Source: Siniperca chuatsi (taxonomy: Eukaryota > Chordata > Actinopteri > Centrarchiformes > Sinipercidae). From it: 64,000 nucleotides of DNA. The notes below the pieces were generated by a model. It was given only the letters and a program-made list of their open reading frames with translations. It searched no databases and was not told the DNA's origin. Below are positions 53,898 to 64,000 of the stretch, piece by piece. A program made the translations under genes and the position numbers. Each line of letters opens with the position of its first letter. Position 1 is the stretch's first letter. The DNA lies in the NCBI RefSeq assembly GCF_020085105.1, contig NC_058064.1, forward strand, positions 15,603,501 to 15,667,500, read 5' to 3'.

Positions 53898-54129
53898 GCA
53901 CACACAAACTTTCAAGCCAATGAGGTTCCTAGCACCTTATGCATCTGCCTCCTGTCTCACTGCATAATGCATTGCTAGCTGAGGTGGAAACACACTGTCG
54001 CACACTTACACTTACACACAGTTAGAGCGACACGGAAATGCTCAGCTGTGATGCATAATATATCAAGCCAGATTAGGGAGAACAAGTGGCCTCATATGTA
54101 CTGCTAATTGAGACAAAGGCTAGGTTTCT

Positions 54130-54165
54130 GTGTGTGTGTAAGTGTGTGTGTGTGTGTGTGTGTGT
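54130..54165. repeat. (GT)n microsatellite, interrupted
   Basis: A GT tract with one TAAG interruption near 54140. Confidence 0.9.
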
Positions 54166-54800
54166 GGTATCTACTGATTAAACACAGCAAGCACAATAAA
54201 AACCATTAGTCAACTGAGTGGCCAAGTTGGCGTTTTGTCTCACTTAGCCCTGTTGGTGTTTGTGGACTATAATGAAGAAGCACGGTTGGTCCTGTAGCGC
54301 TTTCTCTGTGTGTTTAATTATATTTGTTTCATATAAGCAGAAATGAAAGAGAGCCAAAGCAATTCTTTTTACATTACAGAACTCACTCTCTCTTAGAGAG
54401 AGCTCTTGCGCTACCTAATTTCTGTTTTACCTCCATTATCTTGAGATCGCAGTTTAAGTAGGCCTATCCCATAATCTTGAGATATCAAACTTTGTTTTCT
54501 CATGATCACTACTTCATTATCTCATTATGTGATTATGATTTAAAAGCAAATTATTTGCAAATTGTTTTCTTGAGATTGTGACTTAATTAGGCTGCAATTT
54601 GTGCCTGGATCACACCCTCAACAAAGCAAACACAGAGCAGGGACGTGAAGAAGCAGATGGAGAAGCAGACGGCACTGCGTGTAAGTATCACAGTAGCAAC
54701 AGTAGTGGGATATTTTGGAATGATTATTGAGTTTGAGTATTTTTTAAGTTATCTGTGTGAAATATGAATCAATCAAGGGATAGGACAATAAGGTCTTATT

Positions 54801-54831
54801 ATATTGTGTAGTCGTTCAGACTACACAATAT
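54801..54831. repeat. Perfect 13-bp inverted repeat (hairpin)
   Basis: ATATTGTGTAGTC (54801-54813) is exactly complementary to GACTACACAATAT (54819-54831) across a GTTCA loop. It may mark the edge of the inverted-repeat cluster that follows. Confidence 0.85.
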
Positions 54832-54922
54832 CTTTGTCTGTTCAGATGATCACTGTGTCAGATTAGGCGATTATAGAGTCATAACTTTTTGTCAAAGTTT
54901 CAGGGCGTCCGGTGTAGCCAGC

Positions 54923-55135
54923 GGATATCCTGATAATGGATATCCGGGCCAAGACGTCCTCTTCTGCACGCCGGTCATTGTTTACAGTCCAATTAGCAAT
55001 CTCAGAACCCATCGGCTATCGTCTAACAACGATTTGAATGCAGATACATTTTTAAAAAGCTAATCTCTAGGGTTCCGAGATTGATAAAAAGCTAATTCGT
55101 CATAAGACGATAGCCAGTGGGACCGAGATTGCATT
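54923..55135. repeat. Inverted-repeat cluster, candidate non-autonomous element
   Basis: GGATATCC occurs twice (54923-54930, 54938-54945), itself palindromic. A ~40-bp arm starting near 54995 (CAATCTCAGAACCCATCGGC, then TATCGTC) is the imperfect reverse complement of the arm ending near 55132 (GACGATAGCCAGTGGGACCG, then AGATTGC). A second nested pair, GCTAATCTC / GAGATTGAT, lies in the centre. Such nested arms suggest a foldback or MITE-type insertion; the family is unknown to me. Confidence 0.55.
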
Positions 55136-55650
55136 TCAGCCAATACGTTCCGCCTCTTTTGCTCTCCACATGGAGAGTTTACCTGCATGCAACCAAAGCC
55201 TGCTGGGAAACCAGAACACTTCTGATACCAAAATCTTGTCCCTTGCCTACAGATTCTGCATTCATATGCAGATATCTGTTTATAGAGATTTGTGTATATG
55301 ATACTGGCTGTCTTGTGTTCGGAAAAGCCTAAAAAAAAAGACAGAAAAAATGACTGTGACCTTTCCTCTGTTTCACGGTTCTCCATGTTTACAGTTGTGC
55401 GTGGAAGAGCGCTCTGCGCTCTTGTTGGTCACGTCGTGGAATTTGTCATACTCAACAAGAGAAGGCAAAAGAATTCTGTCACGCTAGTCTTGTTGGGAGA
55501 GCGTGAGGCGTCGCCGATGTGGCGTCGGTTGCCGTCCACTATGAAACGCTACACAGGATAAAACGATCAATTGTCGCTCCCGACGCCTATTTTGTTTGTG
55601 CTATTATTGGGTTTATTATTCAGGATTATCATGTAGTTTGAACCCGGCAT

Positions 55651-55885
55651 AAGAGTCTACAGCCATGCCAGCAGATATGTGAGGGCTGTACTTAGACACA
55701 GTGGTACTTTGAGCTAAATGCTAACATCAGCATCCTAGCATGCTAACACGCTCACAATAACAACCATGTTCACCATCTTAGTTTAGCAGCTTGCTAGCAT
55801 TTTCTAAGTTCAGCTGAAGCTGATAGGAATGCCATCATTTTGGTAGGTATTTGATGAGAAGCTAGTGTATTGGACTAAGTAAAAT
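55651..55885 (+). repeat. Dispersed ~400-bp repeat family, copy 4 (3' truncated)
   Basis: It begins AAGAGTCTACAGCCATGCCA and follows copies 2 and 3 through 'TTTGAGCTAAATGCTAACAT' and 'ACCATGTTCACCATCTTAGT', fading out after TTGGACTAAGTAAA. Confidence 0.75.
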
Positions 55886-55897
55886 TTTGTAACACTA

Positions 55898-56450
55898 GTT
55901 TTCGCAAAAGAACATGACAGCATAGGCAGAAGAACAGCAATATCCAATACTCAACACTAATCCAATACCAAGAAATACAAGGGCCCGAATCACAGATACG
56001 ATACTGATACTTTTTATTATTTAAGGCGGCTAATATACTATCAAGTTGGGGAAATCCATGTGTCACATTTTATAAGGTAAATTCATCACAATAGGCTACT
56101 AGACCTGAATTCTGAATTTGTTTTCATTACCGCTAAGTGATTGAGCAAACATTAGTCAATTCGTTATACTGCTCTCTGTTAATTTCTTAATCGCATACAT
56201 GTCAAAACACTGTTTTAATGGTAACTAACAAATCGTGTGAAATGTCTAAACTAATGAGGTGACAACTGTGCACATGCACACAATAGCAGCAGCTGAGAAG
56301 CAAATAGTGCAGCACTAACAAGAGTGTTGATGTATCCAGAACGCCATAATGTGAGACGGATGCTTTTTTTTTGGTTTTGATCCTATTGACGATAGTATCA
56401 ATACTCAAAGCAGGATTAAGTATCGGTAGTATTGATACTTTATCTGTACA
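55898..56450. repeat. Probable repeat with 'GTATTGATACTTT' ends
   Basis: The left part has CCAATACTCAACACTAATCC and 'GATACGATACTGATACTTTT'. The right part has 'ATAGTATCAATACTC' and 'TATCGGTAGTATTGATACTT'. ATCGATAC-type ends of this sort belong to a fish interspersed family I recognise loosely; boundaries are uncertain. Confidence 0.4.
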
Positions 56451-56699
56451 GTGTCAACCTGCAGTGCTTTTACGAGCACTAAGAATGTGTGTATTACTTC
56501 TGAACAGGGACTCAAAGACTACTGAACAAAGGGTGCAGTAGTAATTTTTCAACTTTAGGGAGAGCACAAGCTTTTTATGTGTGTTGCTTGGTACCTACAA
56601 TAGAGAAGGTTAGGCAGATGTATTTGTTGAGCAGCTTTCAAACACAGACGCAATTCAAAGTGCTCAACAGAAGGCACAGAAATGCATTAGAATAGCATT

Positions 56700-56830
56700 T
56701 TAAGGGCCGGGCCACCAATTTTACACATGATGATAAGTTTACTCGTTATAGAGAGTGCTACTCAGCGTGTGACAGTTGGTCATGGGTATTTTATGAAGCA
56801 GGGAAGGTGTAATCAAAGGCACTATTGTGT
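56700..56830 (+). repeat. Relic of a 'CACCGATTTTACACATGA' teleost repeat
   Basis: GGGCCACCAATTTTACACAT then 'AAGTTTACTCGTTATAGAGA' and 'GTGCTACTCAGCGTGTGACA' match landmarks of a common fish repeat, at low divergence for about 100 bp. Confidence 0.5.
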
Positions 56831-59800
56831 TGCATTAAGGCTAAATGTAGGATCCAGAGTCAGGATATCTGAGCGTCTATAATGAAGTGGAAAATCAAAT
56901 AAAGTTGAGCAATAAGCGCCACATTGCAAACACCTCTGCTTTTAACAAAAATAGAAATCTCATTTAGACATTACATATACTGTAAGAAAAATCTTTCATA
57001 ACACAAAAGTTACATAATGGGATACGTGAACCTGAACACACCAGCTATGTGCCATCTCTTAGCACCTTTAAAAAAAAACAATTACAGCACTTGAAGAAAA
57101 TGTTCTATTTATATAAGATTGGTGGGCGTTCAGTGGGCGGAGTGGCCAAAACATGTGTTTTGTTTTATTAACGGCACGCAGTAATTATGCAACCTGCCCA
57201 CATTCATATCACAGTTTCTAGCATGCTGTCTGTAAAAGTTTGACGGCATTGTGGGGGATGTGTGTGAGAGAATTTGGTGACTTTGAAAGGTGCTCTGATG
57301 CCACCTTCATGTTTAGAAAATGCAACGCTGCACTTAGTATTGCACCAACCACCTGAGTTTCTTTCTTTTTTAATTTCTGGGGAATATTCAAATGAGCTCC
57401 AACTTTAGCTCTGTCTCCGTGGCAGGTTGCTAAGCTACAGACTGTGTCAGGAAGTGACAAGCGAACATAATTACAACCCTGGATGACAGACACCAACCAC
57501 AGTGTTCATTAGACTTACTCAAGCATTAGGACATCAAGTCTTTTGAAGGGACAAAAACCTCACACGACCTTTTCTATCAACTAATCACTCCATAATCATT
57601 TGGTGAATAACTACTTAAACAATTAAGGAGCAAAGGAATTATTTCTTGTTTCTTTACAGGATGGATGTTAATATCTAAGTGCTAGTATTGTGTCTGGTTG
57701 AGTTGTTATTTTCTTGCATTTTGAGCATTTTCTGGGCATGAAAACATTCAGATGTACTACAGCAAACTAAAACTAGAACGACTAAAACGGCACACAAGTA
57801 AATACATAAAAATAAAATGAGTTAATATTTAAATTTGCCTTCGATGTTGCTCGTCCAGATGTACAGTAGCTTGCTCTGAATTCGCGGTCTTGATGTTTTG
57901 CTCGATTGCTGTTAATGAGCAGCGTTACTCCTCTGTGGTGTGTGTGTGTGTGTGTGTTTTTGTGCATGTAGTGCTACAATACGCTCTCTCTCTCTCTGCT
58001 GGCGTTGCATTAGATGTTGATTGACAGTGATATTAGCACCTTTCCATCCATCTCTTCCCTATTAAAGCTATTTAAAGCAACCTGAGGCATGCACAAGGCC
58101 CTCCCGCCTGTGCAGACAAAATAAGACACAAATCACCTTTGCATTACAAACACCCAGTGTGCTAAAATATTTATCTGACTCTCACCTGCATTTTAAATCT
58201 TGGCTTGACTGTGGCAGAAAACAATAGCTTAAGGTGCTATTGCATTTAGTATACTCAGTCTGGGTCCATTTTAACCTATAATACTTATAAGATGTCAAAA
58301 AACATTGTGATTTTTGCCCTCAAGGCCAGATTCAAGACTTAAACCTGGTTTCAACCACAAATCAGCTGTTTACACTGTCCACGAAACAGCTCCCGCTTTT
58401 CTCATGTTGTCCGGAACTATATGTGGTTTTTAAACCTGACTCCATGGTCACATCCTGCATGAAATATTAATTAAAGGACAAACTTTTTTCCTATTTTTTC
58501 ACAAGATAAGGATTGAATATTACGTTTTAAAACATCTATGTGGTTCAGTCAAAATGAATATGCTGGTATGCTTTGTCACAGAGGTTTCATATTTGGTAGG
58601 TTAGACAGTTTTCCATGTGCAAATCAAATATGTAGTTTTTTCCCCAGCAGACACCAAAGTAATCTCAAGGCTGCGATAAAGATGAAATTAATGAATATTG
58701 CGTTTGGTGGTCTTTCAAAAATATTTTGCACATTTGATAGCTGAGTGCCATCAAGACAAAAAGAAACCTTTATTCCCTTGGACAGAATATGCACACAGTA
58801 TTACCACCCAGCCACACACACACACGCACACACACACACACACACACACGTCCTCTCTGCCTGACATGAGAAGCCTCACATAATTGATCCCTGTCTGTAA
58901 ATAAATAAAAAACGGTGATTTAATTTTTGCCGATACGGAATCCGTCCCTCATTGCTGTCCTGTTTTATACGTAGATGTACAAACTTCATTTACACTCCAA
59001 TTTCACTTCACTTCAGGCAGCCGATCCACAATTTCAGGCTTGATTTTTAGCGGGCCAAATGTGACGCCAACTGAGTGAATTTGTTTTGCAAATGTATGCA
59101 AATGTTCATCTGTAATAAGGCAAATTCATCAGCCAATTTTGTCCGCTCTCTGAATTTATGAGTGCATTTATGAAGGGAGAAATGGATGGGCCAACACCTG
59201 ACATCTACCTAATATACACAGAGGGCTGATGGTGATTGATTGGGGCCTCTGTGGACAGCACGACACTGTGTGCATACTTGATAACATCTGTCACCGTCAA
59301 CCATCTTTATTATCAACATCATTTTGGCATATTTTCTGTGGGTGTCTTACTGTTTTTTCACGCAAGACAAAAGCCATCCATTCTGAAATGTCAATGCCGT
59401 GTTCAAGTCCACACTATAACAATCTATAACAAAAGTTCACTCCCCTTTTTTTCCATTCAGTTTTATGGTTTTATGTTGTTGTTTTTTTTGGCTTGAAAAG
59501 TGTCCAGCATCAATGTGTAGTATATATAATAAGTAATTAAAAGGCTCAAACTTTAATTTGTTAACTCACAATACCACTGTCTTGTCTGTTGGTAAGTCTG
59601 ATTGTTACTTTGTTTCTTTGTTGACAGCCTCCGTGTTGCTCTCCATCTTCCTCTATGGAAGCACGTTGTTAACAAAGTGACAGACCTTGTGGTGACAGCA
59701 TGCATGTGACGGATGCACAGCGAGACGGAGTTTGAAGGAATAACGCTAATTGCGATTTTCAGACTAATGAAGTTACAGCAGCTCGCGCGGACACATATAA

Positions 59801-60636
59801 TGGTGATTAGAGAGCGAAAGTGATCGCAGTCATTATATAGTGAGTTGGAAGCAGACAGAAGATGTTTCACAGGAAGGTTTGTTACCAGAGAGTTAGAGGT
59901 TGGTGAATGTGAGGTGGCCATGTGGTGTCTCAGTGAGTAGCAGCAAGCCAATAAAGTTGCAGTAATAGACAGGGAATTTATAAGTGCTTTTATGTGAGCT
60001 GATGGTCAGTTTTTTTTTAACATTTAACATCTGTTTAACTTTTTAAAAAAAACTTTGAGAAATGTTTTAGTGCAAAAAGCATCAAAACAGCAACATAAAC
60101 ACAAAAACAAGGCTCTGATTCCTTCTACCCACGCGCCAACCAACCCACAAGACTCTTAAATCAAAACTGTGTCTACTTGCAGCCCTCTACACAGATTGCA
60201 TATGTCTACAGGTTGTGACCAGTTCAACCAAAGGGGGATTATTCCTTCTCAATTTCTTTTATTTGAATACTTTTTAGAGGTCTTCAGATGGAAAATTATC
60301 CAGTAATTCACAAGACAAATGCAAAAATATACTCGATTTTTTGCTTTTCTGTCCTTTTAGTCATCTTGCAAGCCTTCAGACTTGTGTTGCAGTGCCTAAA
60401 AAGAGGTACCAACCTCGTTCTTTGGGGGACAAGCAAGACATTTGCGCACTTTTTGCTTTGAAAAATAAATTGGTTGGTTGTAACATGGTCTCATGAACCT
60501 ACTTATGTTTGTACTTGATTTTAAGAGCTGTTCCAACTTCTGGGGAATAAAATTACTGGAATCATTTAAAACCTGGTTGTGTAGAAAGTTGCAAACATTG
60601 AATACTGATATATTATAGACTTGCATGCACAGTATT
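56831..60636. other. Intergenic, nothing recognised apart from short CA/GT tracts
   Basis: No gene or defined transposon seen. An interrupted CA tract lies at about 58814-58849. The 132-codon minus-strand frame ending at 59553 has no family resemblance. Confidence 0.45.
57941..57957. repeat. Short (GT)n tract
   Basis: About eight GT units. Confidence 0.85.
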
Positions 60637-61091
60637 TTAAGAAATTTGTTCAACATTTTGGGAAATACTCTTACTTTGGCTTTCTTGCCAAGAGTTAGGT
60701 GAGAAGACCGATACCACTGTAATGTCTGTGCGTAAAGCATTAAGCCGGAGCTGGGAGGTGATTAGCAGGGGGAACAGCTAGCCTGGCATTCGCAAAAAGT
60801 TTTGAAAAAGCTTGCAGCACCTTTAAAGCTTTGTATTTGATTTAAACAAACAAGGTACAACCTATAACAGGTGAGCTTTAGAGGTGCTGGTAGGTGAATT
60901 TTTTTTTTTACCTCTACCAAGAGCCAAGCTAGCTGTTTACCCCTGCTTTTAATGCTAAGCAAATCTAAGCTAATCACCTCCCGGCTCCAGCTCCTAACGC
61001 ACAGACATGAGAGTGGTATCGATCCTCTCATTTAACCCTTGGCAAGAAAGCGAATAAGTGTATTTGCCAAAATGTCAAACTATTCCTTTAA
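60637..61091. repeat. Foldback (long inverted-repeat) element B
   Basis: The two ~125-bp ends are inverted copies. The left arm runs TTGTTCAACATTTTGGGAAA, CTTTCTTGCCAAGAGTTAGG, GATACCACT, TGTCTGTGCG and GGAGGTGATTAGC near 60764. The right arm reverse-complements to GGAATAGTTTGACATTTTGG, then the same blocks in the same order. The ~200-bp middle carries 'AACAGCTAGCCTGGCATTCG'. The same family as element A (11194-11637). Arms are less diverged than in A. Confidence 0.8.
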
Positions 61092-64000
61092 AGTTTTAAT
61101 GACCTTAATTAACCTCTCTCATAGTAGCAGTAGGAAGACATTCACTGTACTGCATGCAGCAAAACTCTGTAACCCTCCTGTCACTCTGAGTAGCAGGAGT
61201 GAGACTGAGAAAATCCTAAAATGCTGACAAAAACAAGCTGGATTGCGGCTTTTGAAAATCAGGGATCTCAGCACCTGTCAAAGTACTTGCTGAGCTATCA
61301 AGTGTTGACAAAGAACCCTATCAACCCCCGGCAGATAAACAGTACAAATTTGGATATTTTAATGTGACAGGGCATTGACAGTCTTATTAATTGCCTCTTT
61401 AAATTACTCTCAGAAATCAAAACTGAGAAATAAATATTTTTTCATTTTAGACAGATGACAGATTGAGATTTACACCAGGACTGGTTGGTAAATCAGAATG
61501 ATTCAGAGAAACAGAAAGATTCCCCAGCGACAACACCGTTGAAATTAATAAATGTTACATTTCCCATGTTTTGCAGTAGCGTGCCTTGCTCAAGGCTAGT
61601 GGTCCTGTGTCCGTGTGCTTTGTGTTTTTGGTGTGGGAAGACTTTCATCTACTACTGTATAATTATCCTATCAGAGGGAGCAAACCATATATTAGCCCCA
61701 ATAAGCTATGAATGGACAGAGGAGAGAAAAGACAAACACTAAGGAAAGGGGAAAAGTGTAAAGAGAAAATTTAAGGGGAAAAAAAACATTGTGGTCCAGC
61801 AAATTTTGTGTTTAATATGAATATTTATTTAAAAATCCATAGCTCAATACAGAAATAGTCATCTATTATATGTATTATCAGACAATCAGTACTTCAGCCA
61901 TGCTTTCTCTGATTAATCACGGTTTCAAAAAAGTACAAGATAATTTTTTTTCCATAATTGAACTTGTGCAAAGAAAATACACTAAAAAGCAATAGAAACA
62001 CCGACACAAAATAGATAACGATTAATTCCTTTTAAACAATTCATTTTTCTGAAGAAGGCATCGCACAATTCCAAGAAAATCAGTCAAAGATTTAAGGCCA
62101 TTTTGTACAGTTAATTTTCATATAGATTTATATTTCAAAACACTCAGTTTTTAACAAAAGGAACTGGTGCATCCTTTGTAAAACTGTACATGCAAACATA
62201 GTGCACGTTGTTAAGAAGATATGACGAGCATACAATATATTATTTGGATAGCTTTAGTAAACAAAGATCTTATGTGTCTTAACACCTCACATGGTCTATT
62301 AAAACACTCTTATAAAGGTGCCACACAGGCACGCACACACTCGCGCACACACACACACACAAAGTATATTTATATCAAACACATACACACATTCTACACA
62401 CACTTTTATGGGGCTTGGCAATGTTAGTGAGCTGTTACACTACAACGGAAAAAGTATGGAAAGTTAAAATCATAATTATAATAATTATAATATCCATCCA
62501 CCCAAAGCAGACCAACGTAAAATAAATGGCATCAGTGACTATGGCGATAATGTGTGTATGTTTGTGTGTGGGTATGGAAGCAAAGAAAGGCCAAAATAAA
62601 ACATTTTAAAACTTTTGAAATTCTAATACACCTGAATTCATATCACTGATGTATGTTAATTTGAAACCCATCTATCTGAATTAATGTGGGTTGAATTCAC
62701 CTCTTTGAAATTTCCTGAAGGTAATTTTTGCAATTTGAAACTGTTTTTCCAGGTTCACAAATTCAGATCGAAAAATTCCAAGTTTCCAGGTTTTAAGTCA
62801 CCAGCTGTGTTTCCATCAACGTATTTTTATGCGCATTTTGAAGTATCGCATTAGAAAAGGTTGATAGAAACGTCAAAATTTGAAAAAACACAATTTCGCA
62901 AAAACGTTTTTATGCTCGTTTGAGTTGGTTTTTTACTTAAGAGTTAATGCGCTTGATCGGAGATGGAAACACCTTTTCCGAATAAGTTCTGACATAGCAA
63001 ACATTTAACTCACATGACTGATCAGCTGTTTCTGCTCCAAGAGAAGAAGAAGCTGTTTCTACTTTCAGATCAGAAATGACCAATTAGTTTTAAGCAAACA
63101 AGATTCAAGTTCAGGCCTTTTTTCCTTCATACGGTGTCCTGTCCTTGTCGACAAGCCTTGTCATTAAATTTGGTGAAATGAACATAAAGTAAGAGATGCA
63201 TTTTCCTACCATGAAAGGATTTTCTGAAGAACACTTGACTTGAAACAGGAGGTAGTTAGCCATTCAAATGGCATGACAGGGACATCCTGTAGGCCGTTTG
63301 TATAGTATGTACACTATGTAACAACAGCGTCCTGGATTTGAATCTTGCCAGCCAATGTCAAGAAAACAAAGAAATAGCTTGGAGCAACGTGGGAGTTGTC
63401 AAAAAGGTGAGTACAATTACCTTTCCATTGCTCCCTAAGTCACATAGTTTCTGGTGGGTTATGTTTAAATCTTTAAAGTGAGATGATGTAACATTTGAAA
63501 GAAGAAATGACACATTCTTCCTCTTACAAATGAAAAGGTGAATTCATAAGCAATAAAATGTACCCTCTCTCTATTTAGTACACTCAGGGTGCTGCCACTA
63601 CAGCTTTACATGGTCTGATATGACTGGTAGCTTACAGTTGCTAATGTTAGCAAACTTATATTGCTGTGTAACTGATATTACAGAGTCAGTTTGACTCTTT
63701 TTTACTTGTACTACTGACCTGCAGTCCTAATGATGTGTCCAGCTACGCTCTGAACGCAGTGGGTGGCTGCAGGAGTGTGACTGTACTGGCTAAGCAAACA
63801 CACACACACACACATACACACCCACACTCACATACTGTTAGTCTTACCATATCGGCACTCTGCTACAGTGGCAATACAGGAGGGGATTGTGAGAAAAGAA
63901 AGATGAACCTGGGAATGTCAAGCAACTAGAAAAGGCAGCGATGTAAGATATTCAAAACAAATTGTAAATTTGTGTAAAAAATGTCAGTAACAAATATTCA
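61092..64000. other. Intergenic or distal gene flank, nothing recognised
   Basis: A/T-rich sequence with small CA tracts (about 62335-62361 and 63800-63815). No exon with family resemblance. It could be the UTR or an intron of a gene that continues beyond the window. Confidence 0.4.

Noticed and set aside
59553-59951. A 132-codon minus-strand frame
   Set aside because: No domain, signal or family resemblance and no splice context; consistent with chance.

Overview
The window looks like nuclear DNA of a percomorph (spiny-rayed) teleost fish. The protein-coding genes are vertebrate and mostly split by short GT-AG introns. The non-coding part is rich in (CA)n/(TG)n microsatellites and in short interspersed repeats that I recognise from general familiarity with teleost genomes; no database search was run. 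I see no operons, CRISPR arrays or prokaryotic features, and I did not recognise a tRNA or rRNA gene.

Layout. Positions 1-27480 are most easily read as part of the first intron of celsr1 (minus strand). They hold no recognisable exon, only microsatellites and transposon relics. The giant first coding exon of celsr1 (signal peptide plus nine cadherin repeats) lies at 27481-31039. About 3 kb of promoter and spacer follows. trmu, the mitochondrial tRNA 2-thiouridylase, then occupies 33976-37085 on the same strand with 11 coding exons. A broken hAT-type transposase relic (about 37500-38285) separates trmu from a plus-strand gene for a PLP-dependent serine/threonine dehydratase-like enzyme (six coding exons, 38570-40227). 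tprkb (minus, four exons, 41479-42607) and alg10 (plus, three exons, 43103-45410) are divergent and share a ~0.5 kb promoter region. The remaining ~17 kb (46.6-64 kb) has no gene I can support. It holds a probable gypsy-type solo LTR, two foldback-like elements, other interspersed repeats and microsatellites.

The genes do not form one pathway. Two act on tRNA: trmu makes the 2-thio group of the wobble uridine in mitochondria, and tprkb belongs to the KEOPS complex that makes t6A37. alg10 finishes the lipid-linked oligosaccharide for N-glycosylation in the ER. celsr1 is a planar-polarity adhesion GPCR. The celsr1-trmu neighbourhood also exists in human 22q13.31, but the order and orientation differ here. 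The reconstructed reading frames of trmu (416 aa), tprkb (175 aa), alg10 (474 aa) and the dehydratase-like gene (323 aa) are intact across all splice junctions.

I did not find a clearly new biological system. The most useful leads are the unusual active-site motifs of the dehydratase-like enzyme, the foldback repeats, and several small perfect inverted repeats.
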